A model generated the notes under the pieces. That model was not told where the DNA came from and did no database searches. It worked only from the letters and a program-made list of their open reading frames with translations. Of a stretch of DNA of 12,657 bases, positions 1 through 5,975 are shown piece by piece. How positions within the stretch are numbered: the first letter of the stretch is position 1; each line of letters begins with the position of its first letter. Both the position numbers and the translations under genes were made by a program. The DNA comes from Methanosarcinales archaeon (GTDB taxonomy: Archaea; Halobacteriota; Methanosarcinia; Methanosarcinales; Methanogasteraceae). Where the stretch lies: positions 1 through 12,657 of the forward strand of contig DAOVGE010000143.1 of NCBI GenBank assembly GCA_030672605.1. The letters run 5' to 3'.

Positions 1-158
1 GCCTCGATCAACCGGGACTCTTCGGACGGGGACAACCCACTCTCGAGAACGATGATCTTCCCCTTCTCCACACCATCCAGGATCAGCCGCACCTTCTCAA
101 CCGTTGTGAGCCGATTGAACTTATCCTTGGAGATCAGATCCATCTGTATGCCTTCCAT
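1..158 (-). CDS. oapB: DUF2073 family protein (OapB-like), N-terminal part only
   Basis: The reverse strand reads M-E-G-I-Q-M-D-L-I-S-K-D-K from an ATG at 158 and stays open to the window edge, giving about 52 residues. The run includes EKVRLILDGVEKGKIIVLESG followed by LSPSEESRLIE, which I recognise as the start of the euryarchaeal DUF2073 family. Members often sit directly downstream of the Era-like GTPase, and in Haloferax the pair is named OapB/OapA for 'origin-associated protein'. The start lies 4 bases after the GTPase stop codon, and the Shine-Dalgarno GGGTGAT overlaps that stop, so the two are probably translationally coupled. The molecular function is not established. The C-terminal part lies outside the window. 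The family call rests on motif memory, not a search. Confidence 0.8.
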   Translation of the reverse strand, partial: MEGIQMDLISKDKFNRLTTVEKVRLILDGVEKGKIIVLESGLSPSEESRLIE

Positions 159-162
159 CCAA

Positions 163-801
163 TCACCCAAAATGATCCGCAATCTGTTCATAAAGGAGGT
201 CGATGTTGTCGCCGGTCAGCGCAGAGATTGGCACCATTGGGTGCTGCGGAAACGCGCTCTTGATGTGTGACGGTGCAGACTCCTCGAGGTCGATCTTGTT
301 TGCAGCAATCAGGAGCGGAAGCTTGCGCGCCTCCATGTTGCCGATCACCGTGACGTTCACCTGTGTGAATGGATCTTCGGTCGCATCCATCACCAGAATT
401 ATGCCTTCAAGGTCATCGAGCCATCTGACCGCCTCTATCACCCCCTCAGTCGCTTCTTTCGCCCGTCTCCGGGATTCATCCTCGCTTAAACCTTTTGCCA
501 TGAAGTCCTGGAAATCAATCTTGGTTGCAAGTCCTGGCGTGTCCACAATGTCCAGCGTGATGGATGAGCCATTAGCCGTGATTGTCACCCCTTCCCTGCG
601 ATGCGCCCTTCTGGTTTCATGCGGGATATCTGAGACCGAGCCGATCGCATCCCCTGTGAAATCCCGCACGATCCGGTTAGCGAGCGTGGTCTTCCCGGCG
701 TTCGGCGGACCGTATATCCCGATCCGGCGAATTTTTCCACGCTTGAATATCCGTTTGAATGTCAGAGCGAAGTTTCGTTTGATCTTCTTTATGATGCCCA
801 T
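163..801 (-). CDS. oapA: Era-like P-loop GTPase, OapA family
   Basis: A small TRAFAC-class GTPase of 212 residues from the ATG at 801. All guanine-nucleotide motifs are visible (numbering from the ATG): G1 GPPNAGKTT at 31-39, a G2-region threonine near HETRR (62), G3 DTPG at 87-90, G4 NKID at 168-171 and G5 SAL at 193-195. A basic N-terminus (IKKIKRNFALTFKRIFKRGK) precedes the domain and could bind nucleic acid or membrane phosphate. There is no KH domain, unlike bacterial Era. A GTG at 810 would add three residues, but the ATG is preferred because family members begin close to M-G-x-x and GGTGGT lies 4 bases upstream. It is the first gene of an operon with oapB. In haloarchaea the homologue lies beside a replication origin; its cellular role is unresolved. 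Confidence 0.93.
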   Translation of the reverse strand: MGIIKKIKRNFALTFKRIFKRGKIRRIGIYGPPNAGKTTLANRIVRDFTGDAIGSVSDIPHETRRAHRREGVTITANGSSITLDIVDTPGLATKIDFQDFMAKGLSEDESRRRAKEATEGVIEAVRWLDDLEGIILVMDATEDPFTQVNVTVIGNMEARKLPLLIAANKIDLEESAPSHIKSAFPQHPMVPISALTGDNIDLLYEQIADHFG

Positions 802-837
802 TGCGACCACCGTAATTACATCATGAGTATTGATTAT

Positions 838-857
838 CGATTAACATAAATGTTTCT
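838..857 (-). promoter_or_regulatory. Probable TATA box for oapA-oapB
   Basis: On the reverse strand the AT-rich stretch ACATTTATGTTAA lies about 40-50 bases upstream of the oapA ATG (801). That leaves room for a leader of about 20 bases carrying the GGTGGT Shine-Dalgarno. This is a spacing-based inference; no start site is known. Confidence 0.4.
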
Positions 858-868
858 CGCCCTAAATT

Positions 869-1630
869 TTATTTCTCTCCTTTCTGCACCAAAATCGCAT
901 TCTTTAAACTCAATTCGCCGATAGCAACCTTTTCTGCAAGAACGCGTGAAATCGTGAGTTCGCCGCCGGTCTTCTCCCTGCTCTGATCCTGAATTGATCG
1001 GATCTCGCCAGTTGACGGGGTTATGAACTGTTTTCCGATCGGTGCGCCTCTGAGACGTGCGATTCTGATTGCAGCGTGCATATCGGAATCTCTGCCCACT
1101 GACGTGGTTCCGGTCTCGTCCACCAGTTCCACGCGCAAGCCGGGTTTGAGCAGCGAGTTTACCAGCTGGGTTCTGATCAGCCGTGCGCCATCTCCGATGC
1201 GGATTATTGTGTCTCTTGCATGCGTGACACGCATGGATCGCATGATCCGTTGAACCGTCTGGTAGACGTCTGCCATAGGCACCCGGTAGGCAGAAAGCAC
1301 GGCATTTCCGGCAAGCACAGCAACACCGGTCTGCTCACCCGGGTCAATTCCAATTATGATACTGGTATCAGTCTGGTCCCGCAGTTTCATAATCGCACGA
1401 TTCACAACCATGTCAGCATCCTCCGGAAGGTCATCCATCGTTAGTACTATGTGGTCGGAATCAAAATCGATTGCATCCACCTCTGATTGCGTGGTGATCA
1501 CAACCCCTATGCGTGCAGGTATCTCCTCACCGACTCTGAATGTTGCGATTTTGAGACCTCTCGACCGCATCTCCGAGATGATTGGTGGGTGCAGCGAGAA
1601 ATCGTCTGTTATCAATGCGATCTGCTTGAT
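869..1630 (-). CDS. Uncharacterised RuvC/YqgF-like RNase H-fold protein (probable AUC start)
   Basis: The usual-codon start is TTG at 1615 (248 residues), but the frame reads naturally from an ATC at 1630 (253 residues, I/M-K-Q-I-A-L-I-T-D-D-F). A GGAGGTG Shine-Dalgarno sits 5 bases before that ATC and is 20 bases too far from the TTG. Numbering from the TTG, residues 1-84 form a small alpha/beta N-terminal part. From 86 on there is an RNase H-like core: IIGIDPGEQTGVAVL with D91 as the likely first metal ligand, VDETGTTS at 165-172, and a D-x-x-x-A-A type helix (D176/D178, HAAIRIARLRG at 180-190). That motif order resembles RuvC/YqgF resolvase-type nucleases. The last 40 residues are basic and polar. 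I infer a metal-dependent nuclease or a nucleic-acid-binding relative. I do not recognise a named family, and nothing shows the substrate. It stands alone, with gaps on both sides. Confidence 0.8.
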   Translation of the reverse strand: MKQIALITDDFSLHPPIISEMRSRGLKIATFRVGEEIPARIGVVITTQSEVDAIDFDSDHIVLTMDDLPEDADMVVNRAIMKLRDQTDTSIIIGIDPGEQTGVAVLAGNAVLSAYRVPMADVYQTVQRIMRSMRVTHARDTIIRIGDGARLIRTQLVNSLLKPGLRVELVDETGTTSVGRDSDMHAAIRIARLRGAPIGKQFITPSTGEIRSIQDQSREKTGGELTISRVLAEKVAIGELSLKNAILVQKGEK

Positions 1631-1635
1631 TGGGG

Positions 1636-1642
1636 CACCTCC
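1636..1642 (-). promoter_or_regulatory. Strong Shine-Dalgarno GGAGGTG ahead of an ATC codon
   Basis: On the reverse strand GGAGGTG is followed by CCCCA and then ATC (1630-1628), which opens the RNase H-fold reading frame. The only conventional start in frame, TTG at 1615-1613, lies 20 bases beyond the site. An in-frame TAA at 1651-1649 rules out starts further upstream. The site therefore favours initiation at ATC or a sequencing error in that codon. Confidence 0.55.
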
Positions 1643-1742
1643 GCGTGGTTATTGGTGCAGGGCATGATATGATTTTTGGGCGGCGTCCCGCAAACCGTGG
1701 CTTTGAATTGATAACAATCGAGCTTGATTGCGATTAGATGGA

Positions 1743-1821
1743 CTTTTCAGTACTTTCTGGTTACACCGGATTGTCTTGTGTAAGCACAACTGCCAGAATG
1801 GGTCACTATCGATCTGAAAAG
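1743..1821. repeat. Nested inverted repeats, possible structured RNA
   Basis: Three pairs of complementary arms are nested in order: CTTTTCAG (1743-1750) with CTGAAAAG (1814-1821), TTCTGG (1755-1760) with CCAGAA (1793-1798), and TTGTG (1776-1780) with CACAA (1785-1789) around a TAAG loop. They could form one long interrupted hairpin in RNA from either strand. The arms are short and the internal loops unequal, so this may be chance or a decayed palindromic element. Confidence 0.3.
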
Positions 1822-1840
1822 CCGTTTACACTGTTAATAT

Positions 1841-1903
1841 GCGTAATCAGTGTTAATCTGTGGTAGATATGGTTTTTAACCACAGATTAACACTGATGAA
1901 CGC
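1841..1903. repeat. Long hairpin / dispersed palindromic element, copy 1
   Basis: ATCAGTGTTAATCTGTGGT (1846-1864) is followed, after a 14-base loop, by its exact complement (1879-1897), giving a 19 bp perfect stem. The outer arms GCGT and ACGC (1841-1844 and 1900-1903) extend it across a small bulge. It codes for nothing and lies between two minus-strand genes. The arm AACCACAGATTAACACTGAT resembles the arms of the elements at 4936 and 8491. It could act as a transcript-end hairpin or be a miniature mobile element. Confidence 0.8.
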
Positions 1904-2051
1904 AAATTGAGTTTTTTATACATATCTTTCAGAAAGACTGGAGATTGGGTTTTACCCTACTTTTTGAAACGGATACATATGATACATATAATTCTCAAAG
2001 TTGAGTGGTACACTGTCGCGCAAGAGACCAGAGAACCGGATGACCGATCCG

Positions 2052-3440
2052 TCACCCGCTCCCGCCGACCACCGCGCGGCTCACAAGAATATGCGGCGAA
2101 CCATCGCTCACCGGCACTGCCTGCCCGCTCTTCCCGCATCTCCCGGAATGGAACGCAAGATCGTTTCCGACGGCAGTAATTCCGTTCAAGATCTCAAGCG
2201 TCTGCCCCGATAGCGAAACATCCCTGATAATCTCGCAGATCTCGCCACCACGCACCACATAACCAAGCTCGGAATTGAACTGGAAGATGCCCTCTCCTGT
2301 GTTGACCTGCCCGCCACGCGATCCTTTGAGGTATACTCCGTCCTTCAGTTCTTCGAGTAGTTCCTCGAAGCTCATGTCCCCATTTGCGATGAACGTGTTG
2401 CTCATCCTTGGAATTGGCATGGCGCACCCTTGCGCACGTGCATTCCCACCTACACAACCATCACCAGTACTATCACCATTGCCAGTACCAGTACCGCCTT
2501 CCACACCCATAACTCCAAGCCTGCCCGCGGTCTCTCTTGAGTGTAGATATGAGCGGAGCACACCACAATCAATCAATGTCGTCCGCTTTGCCAGAACTCC
2601 CTCCGAATCGAACGGGTAATGTCCGTATTCATACAACGTGGGGTCGTCGTACACGGTGACGTGCGGGGATGCAATCGCGTCTCCTATTCGTCCCGCAAGG
2701 ATCGATGAGTCTTCGAGCACCAGATCAGCCTCTGCCGCATGCCCCACAGCCTCGTGGATGAAGACGCCAGCAAGTTCGGGGTCAAGCACGCACGGCATGG
2801 TTCCGCCCTTCGGCTTTCGTGCATGCAGCAGTTTCGTTGCAATCGTTCCCGCTTTCTCTGCAAGGGCGAGAGCATCGTATTTTTTGAATAATTCGTATCC
2901 ACAGACTCCGAACTTGCTTTCTCTCCCGGATTGGTGCGTTGTGCCGTCCGATGCAATTGCAGTGACCCCAAAACCAGTTCGAAACATCTCGTGCTCAAGA
3001 TCGAGTCCTTCCGAACTCTGATAATGGGTTTTGACGCATGATTCGGAATATACAACGGTTGTGCTTCCTATACCATCGTTACGCGCATGTCGCTCGATGT
3101 CTCGGATCAATTCGATCTTTTCTGCGATTGGAATGTCTCTCGGATCTTCTTTCACAGATAGCCGTGCAGATCTCGCATTCTTTGAAATCGGGGCAAGATC
3201 GGTCTTTTCTCTCGGAACCGTTCTGTCGATGCTTGCGGAAAGTTCCTCTGCCGATCTCAGCGCAGAATCAAGGTCTTCAAGGTCGTCTGTTGCAACAAAT
3301 CCCCATGAACCCCCGGTGAGCGCCCGGATTCCCGCACTGTTCATGAAACTGTTCGTTATCTCCTCGATTCGTCCGTTATCGAGCACGATTGTGGTGGAAT
3401 ATCCGGACAGGATTCGGATGTCATAAAAATCACAGGTCAT
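2052..3440 (-). CDS. tldD: TldD/PmbA-family zinc metalloprotease, TldD-like
   Basis: A 462-residue protein of normal TldD length. TldD with TldE/PmbA forms a heterodimeric metalloprotease that degrades unfolded peptides and, in bacteria, matures or inactivates peptide substrates. The HExxxH zinc motif is HEAVGH at 229-234, and the C-terminal GRCGKSGQ (433-440) supplies the expected cysteine ligand (C435). GGNARAQ (331-337) and PRMSNTFIANGD (344-355) are family signatures. A Gly/Thr/Asn/Asp-rich insertion at about 313-330 interrupts a normally short junction just before the NARAQ motif. The start is the ATG at 3440, with no Shine-Dalgarno. A TATA-like ATTTATGCG about 33 bases upstream suggests a leaderless transcript. 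It stands alone, divergent from rpl40e, and no TldE partner is in the window. Confidence 0.93.
   Translation of the reverse strand: MTCDFYDIRILSGYSTTIVLDNGRIEEITNSFMNSAGIRALTGGSWGFVATDDLEDLDSALRSAEELSASIDRTVPREKTDLAPISKNARSARLSVKEDPRDIPIAEKIELIRDIERHARNDGIGSTTVVYSESCVKTHYQSSEGLDLEHEMFRTGFGVTAIASDGTTHQSGRESKFGVCGYELFKKYDALALAEKAGTIATKLLHARKPKGGTMPCVLDPELAGVFIHEAVGHAAEADLVLEDSSILAGRIGDAIASPHVTVYDDPTLYEYGHYPFDSEGVLAKRTTLIDCGVLRSYLHSRETAGRLGVMGVEGGTGTGNGDSTGDGCVGGNARAQGCAMPIPRMSNTFIANGDMSFEELLEELKDGVYLKGSRGGQVNTGEGIFQFNSELGYVVRGGEICEIIRDVSLSGQTLEILNGITAVGNDLAFHSGRCGKSGQAVPVSDGSPHILVSRAVVGGSG
2455..2500 (-). repeat. Simple-repeat insertion inside tldD
   Basis: Reverse-strand units such as GGTACTGGTACTGGCAATG and GGTGATAGTACTGGTGATGG are imperfect repeats of GGT-(A/G)(C/A)T. 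They encode the glycine-rich stretch GGTGTGNGDSTGDGCVG of TldD. The length keeps the frame. The pattern fits replication slippage within a surface loop. Confidence 0.75.
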
Positions 3441-3465
3441 GGTAATTACGTTTCTCTATCAATGG

Positions 3466-3482
3466 ATACGCATAAATCTTTG
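3466..3482 (-). promoter_or_regulatory. Probable TATA box for tldD (leaderless spacing)
   Basis: The reverse strand reads AAGATTTATGCGTATCC centred about 33 bases before the tldD ATG. With the usual archaeal TATA-to-start distance of about 25 bases, transcription would begin almost at the ATG. That agrees with the missing Shine-Dalgarno. Confidence 0.4.
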
Positions 3483-3508
3483 GGATCAGCAGCAATGTTT
3501 AAGCAACA

Positions 3509-3520
3509 ATGTTAATATAG
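3509..3520 (+). promoter_or_regulatory. Probable TATA box of the rpl40e operon
   Basis: ATGTTAATATAG lies about 35-40 bases before the rpl40e ATG (3552). It is the only strong TATA-like site in the 111-base divergent gap with tldD. The predicted start leaves a leader of about 10-15 bases, which contains the GAGGATC ribosome-binding site. Confidence 0.5.
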
Positions 3521-3551
3521 AGCATCGGAAACAGATGTTGAGGATCATACA

Positions 3552-3698
3552 ATGGCACGATTTGAAGAGGCAGAAAACAAGTTATTGCGTAAGAAGATAT
3601 GCATGAAATGCAACGCACGGAACCCTATCGGGGCGACCAGATGCAGAAAATGCGGCTACAAGAATCTGCGCATGAAGTCCAAGGAAAGCAGAGGGTGA
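3552..3698 (+). CDS. rpl40e: 50S ribosomal protein L40e
   Basis: A 48-residue zinc-ribbon protein, M-A-R-F-E-E-A-E to K-E-S-R-G. Two knuckles, C17-M-K-C20 and C31-R-K-C34, match the archaeal/eukaryotic L40e pattern (C-x2-C ... C-x2-C in a basic protein of about 50 residues). It is a component of the large ribosomal subunit. The ATG at 3552 follows GAGGATC at good spacing. The stop codon TGA is embedded in AGGGTGAG, which serves as the Shine-Dalgarno of the next gene 10 bases on, so the two genes form an operon and are probably translationally coupled. Confidence 0.95.
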   Translation: MARFEEAENKLLRKKICMKCNARNPIGATRCRKCGYKNLRMKSKESRG

Positions 3699-3708
3699 GT
3701 GAAAGCGG

Positions 3709-4512
3709 ATGCGCCAGATTACGGTAGAGCAGCATCTCGATTATGCCATCAGAAGGGATGGTGCGGCGCACCTCACCCTGATCGACCCCGATGCACAGGC
3801 ACCCTCCGCAGCATCCGGCATTGCGGAAGCGGCAGCAAAAGCCGGCAGCAGTGCGATCATGATCGGTGGCTCGGTCGGCGCATCCGGCGATATCCTTGAC
3901 GAGACATTGCGTGCGATCAGGGAGGTAACCGATCTCCCGACAATCCTGTTTCCATCAAGCGCATGCGGACTCTGCAGATACGCAGACGCCGTCTTCTTTA
4001 TGAGCCTCTTGAATTCGAGGGATGTTAACTACCTGATCGGAAATCAGGTGGCTGGCGCAAAGGCTGTTATGGAGTATGGGATTGAACCGATCCCGATGGC
4101 GTACCTCATCGTAGAACCAGGCGGGACTGCCGGCTGGGTCGGGGATGCGAAACTGATACCAAGAGAGAAGCCGGAACTTGCAGTGGCATACTCGCTTGCA
4201 GGAAGGTTTCTTGGCATGCGATATACGTACCTTGAGGCGGGCTCGGGCGCATCCGATCCGGTGCCGCAGGAGATGATCCGTGCCGTGAAATCGGCGGGCT
4301 GCGAAACGCTCGTGGTTGGAGGCGGAATCCGGGATGCTGAGACTGCAAGAGCCGCTGCGAGGGCGGGAGCAGACATCATCGTGACCGGAACAGCCGTTGA
4401 AGAGGCATCGGATATGCAATCAGGGATTGGATCAGAGATAGAATCAGAGACAGAGACACAGATACAGATACAGAAAACGATCAGTAAATTCGTAAATGCA
4501 ATAAAAAGGTGA
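3709..4512 (+). CDS. Geranylgeranylglyceryl phosphate synthase
   Basis: Catalyses the first committed ether bond of archaeal lipids: geranylgeranyl diphosphate plus sn-glycerol 1-phosphate gives 3-O-geranylgeranylglyceryl 1-phosphate (EC 2.5.1.41, Mg-dependent, TIM barrel). Visible motifs are LIDPD (24-28, metal/diphosphate), IMIGGSVG (50-57), FPSS (81-84), YLEAGSGA (174-181), VVGGGIRD (202-209, phosphate binding) and IIVTGTAVEE (223-232). The 267 residues exceed the usual roughly 230-250. The excess lies near the C-terminus (about 236-256), where a Glu/Thr/Gln/Ile repeat precedes the last helix KFVNAIKR. The ATG at 3709 follows GGTGAG that overlaps the rpl40e stop. Prefoldin beta starts 7 bases after its stop. 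Confidence 0.96.
   Translation: MRQITVEQHLDYAIRRDGAAHLTLIDPDAQAPSAASGIAEAAAKAGSSAIMIGGSVGASGDILDETLRAIREVTDLPTILFPSSACGLCRYADAVFFMSLLNSRDVNYLIGNQVAGAKAVMEYGIEPIPMAYLIVEPGGTAGWVGDAKLIPREKPELAVAYSLAGRFLGMRYTYLEAGSGASDPVPQEMIRAVKSAGCETLVVGGGIRDAETARAAARAGADIIVTGTAVEEASDMQSGIGSEIESETETQIQIQKTISKFVNAIKR
4420..4478 (+). repeat. Simple-repeat expansion in the GGGP synthase tail
   Basis: The DNA shows imperfect 6-base units of the type CAGAGA / CAGATA (AGAATCAGAGACAGAGACA, then CAGATACAGATACAG). They encode a run of E-S-E-T-E-T-Q-I-Q-I-Q that lies between the conserved barrel and the final helix. The frame is kept. The pattern suggests slippage expansion in a tolerant linker. Confidence 0.75.
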
Positions 4513-4519
4513 TGAGAAC

Positions 4520-4894
4520 ATGGCTAATGAGATACCCCCACAGATACAGCATCAACTTGCGCAACTTCAGCAAGTCCAGCAGCAGGCGCAGGCGCTTGCG
4601 ACCCAGAAGTCGCAGATAACATCAGCGCTCAATGAGATGGAGATGGCGCTTGGCGAACTCGAGAAACTCGACAACGACGCGGTGATATACCGGAATGTCG
4701 GACAACTCCTAATCAAAGGCGAACGCGATTCCGTGGAAGCGGAACTGAACGAGAAGAAGGAGACAATGGAACTTCGGGCACGCACGCTCGAACGGCAGGA
4801 GGAACGCATCCAGAAACGCTTCCAGCAGTTGCAGGATCAATTGCGCAGCGCAATTGGCGGTGCTGGCGCTGGCGGCGGCGGCGAGATGGTTTAA
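4520..4894 (+). CDS. pfdB: Prefoldin subunit beta
   Basis: A 124-residue subunit of the archaeal prefoldin hexamer (two alpha, four beta), which captures unfolded proteins and hands them to the thermosome. Two coiled-coil helices are clear: about 4-50 (IPPQIQHQLAQLQQVQQQAQ) and 74-110 (RDSVEAELNEKKETMELRAR). They flank the short beta hairpin containing DAVIYRNVGQLLIKGE (53-68), characteristic of beta subunits. The tail is Gly/Ala-rich (IGGAGAGGGGEMV). The ATG at 4520 is preceded by AAAGGTGATGAGAAC, whose GGTGAT overlaps the upstream stop codon. It is the last gene of the rpl40e operon. Confidence 0.95.
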   Translation: MANEIPPQIQHQLAQLQQVQQQAQALATQKSQITSALNEMEMALGELEKLDNDAVIYRNVGQLLIKGERDSVEAELNEKKETMELRARTLERQEERIQKRFQQLQDQLRSAIGGAGAGGGGEMV

Positions 4895-4935
4895 ATAATG
4901 TACTTACTCAACACAGTGTAAATATCCACATATAA

Positions 4936-5019
4936 AACCACGAGATTACACAAGATTGACACAGAAATCTTGTGGAGATGGCTGCGCCGCTGCTTCGCAG
5001 ACTGTGTAATCTTGTGGTT
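4936..5019. repeat. Palindromic element with inner hairpins, copy 2
   Basis: AACCACGAGATTACACA (4936-4952) pairs with TGTGTAATCTTGTGGTT (5003-5019), with one G-T wobble. Inside lie two further stems: AAGATT/AATCTT (4952-4957 with 4966-4971) and CTGCG/CGCAG (4982-4986 with 4996-5000). The folded RNA would be a three-way junction. It lies between the pfdB stop and the livH promoter. The outer arm is related to copy 1. It may be a miniature dispersed element and could also end the upstream transcript. Confidence 0.8.
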
Positions 5020-5083
5020 CATATCATATCGTATTGAGTATGTTCTAAATCCTGATATCTATAGCAGGCGCCTGACATACGCC

Positions 5084-5097
5084 AAACATTATATACA
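5084..5097 (+). promoter_or_regulatory. Probable TATA box of the liv operon (leaderless spacing)
   Basis: AAACATTATATACA is centred about 29 bases before the livH ATG at 5121, and no Shine-Dalgarno precedes that ATG. The spacing puts the transcript start within a few bases of the ATG, so a leaderless mRNA is likely. Confidence 0.5.
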
Positions 5098-5120
5098 TCC
5101 ATGTCCATCATTATCAGTGG

Positions 5121-5975
5121 ATGCAACTGATCATCAACGGTCTCGTCATCGGCAGCATCATCGCCATTACCGCTATCGGTTTGTCGATGATCTACAAGAC
5201 GCTGAACTTTGTGAACTTCGCGCATGGCGATTTTGTGGCGTTCGCCGCATACATCGCCTTCTTTGCGAACACGGAACTGGGCGTACACCTTGCAGTCGCT
5301 TTTTTGATCGCGATACTCGCAACCATACTGCTCGGAGTGTTTATGGAGGGCGTTGTGTGGCGTCCCATGCGACGGAAAAAAGCTTCAAGAACGGCGCTCA
5401 TCATAATCTCGATCGGGTTTGCACTGGTTCTGCGAAACACCCTCCTCTTCATCTGGGGCGGCAGCACACGTTGCTACGACATACCTGTGCGGAGGGGATT
5501 TGACCTTTTTGGGGCGACAATCACCCATAATCAAGTTCTGGTCATAATCGTTGCGTTCATTTTGATGTTTCTGCTGCATTATCTCCTGTCACGAACAATG
5601 ATCGGGAAAGCGATGCGTGCGCTCTCTGATAACATCGATCTCGCCCGCATATCCGGAATCAACGTGAACCAGGTGATCCTCTGGACGTGGGTGATCGGGC
5701 TCGGGCTTGCAGCATCAGGCGGTGTTCTGTACGGGCTTGTTACGGCGATCAGACCGAGTATGGGCTGGTATCTCCTGCTCCCGATGTTTGCAGCGATCAT
5801 TCTCGGCGGAATTGGAAATCCGTACGGCACGATAGTAGGCGGAATGGTGATCGGGCTATCGCAGGAACTCAGCACCGCAGTTTTGCCCACAGAGTACAAG
5901 TTTGCGGTCAGTTTTGTTGTAATGGCGGTAGTGCTCCTGATCAAGCCAGAAGGACTCTTCGGAGGTGCGAAATGA
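5121..5975 (+). CDS. livH: Branched-chain amino acid-type ABC transporter permease LivH
   Basis: A 284-residue polytopic membrane protein of the LivH family, one of the two permeases of HAAT-type importers. The N-terminus QLIINGLVIGSIIAITAIGLS is the first membrane helix. It is followed by the family hallmark YKTLNFVNFAHGDF (25-38), further hydrophobic helices, a cytoplasmic loop with GKAMRALSDNIDLARISGIN (about 176-195) that contacts the ATPases, and the C-terminal KPEGLFG. The start is the ATG at 5121. Its stop codon overlaps the livM start by four bases (ATGA). Substrate specificity cannot be read from the sequence; leucine/isoleucine/valine is the family default, and urea or amide transporters share the fold. 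Confidence 0.94.
   Translation: MQLIINGLVIGSIIAITAIGLSMIYKTLNFVNFAHGDFVAFAAYIAFFANTELGVHLAVAFLIAILATILLGVFMEGVVWRPMRRKKASRTALIIISIGFALVLRNTLLFIWGGSTRCYDIPVRRGFDLFGATITHNQVLVIIVAFILMFLLHYLLSRTMIGKAMRALSDNIDLARISGINVNQVILWTWVIGLGLAASGGVLYGLVTAIRPSMGWYLLLPMFAAIILGGIGNPYGTIVGGMVIGLSQELSTAVLPTEYKFAVSFVVMAVVLLIKPEGLFGGAK

Larger units (their letters stand above)
1631..2051. other. Intergenic region without a recognisable gene
   Basis: This stretch separates the 3' end of tldD from the RNase H-fold gene, both on the minus strand. It holds nested inverted repeats (1743-1821), a long hairpin element (1841-1903), a perfect short palindrome TCTTTCAGAAAGA (1925-1937) and a tandem pair of GATACATAT (1972-1989). 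An AT-rich site near 1660-1676 (reverse strand AAAAATCATATCAT) is a possible TATA box for the RNase H-fold gene. No tRNA, rRNA or convincing small ORF was seen. Confidence 0.6.

Noticed and set aside
191..826. Plus-strand ORF of 207 codons from an ATG at 203, preceded by an apparent AGGAGGT Shine-Dalgarno (193-199).
   Set aside because: It is antisense to the clear GTPase gene. The 'Shine-Dalgarno' is the complement of conserved D-N-I-D-L-L-Y coding sequence, and the product resembles no family.
1907..2179. Plus-strand ORF of 90 codons with a TATA-like TTTTTTATACATATC near its start.
   Set aside because: It runs into the 3' end of tldD in antisense, has no Shine-Dalgarno and no family features. 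An antisense RNA cannot be excluded, but nothing supports a protein.
4936..5019. The three-way-junction element considered as a tRNA or tRNA-like gene.
   Set aside because: There is no T-loop GTTC motif, no anticodon arm of the right size and no acceptor-CCA logic. The outer stem is far too long.
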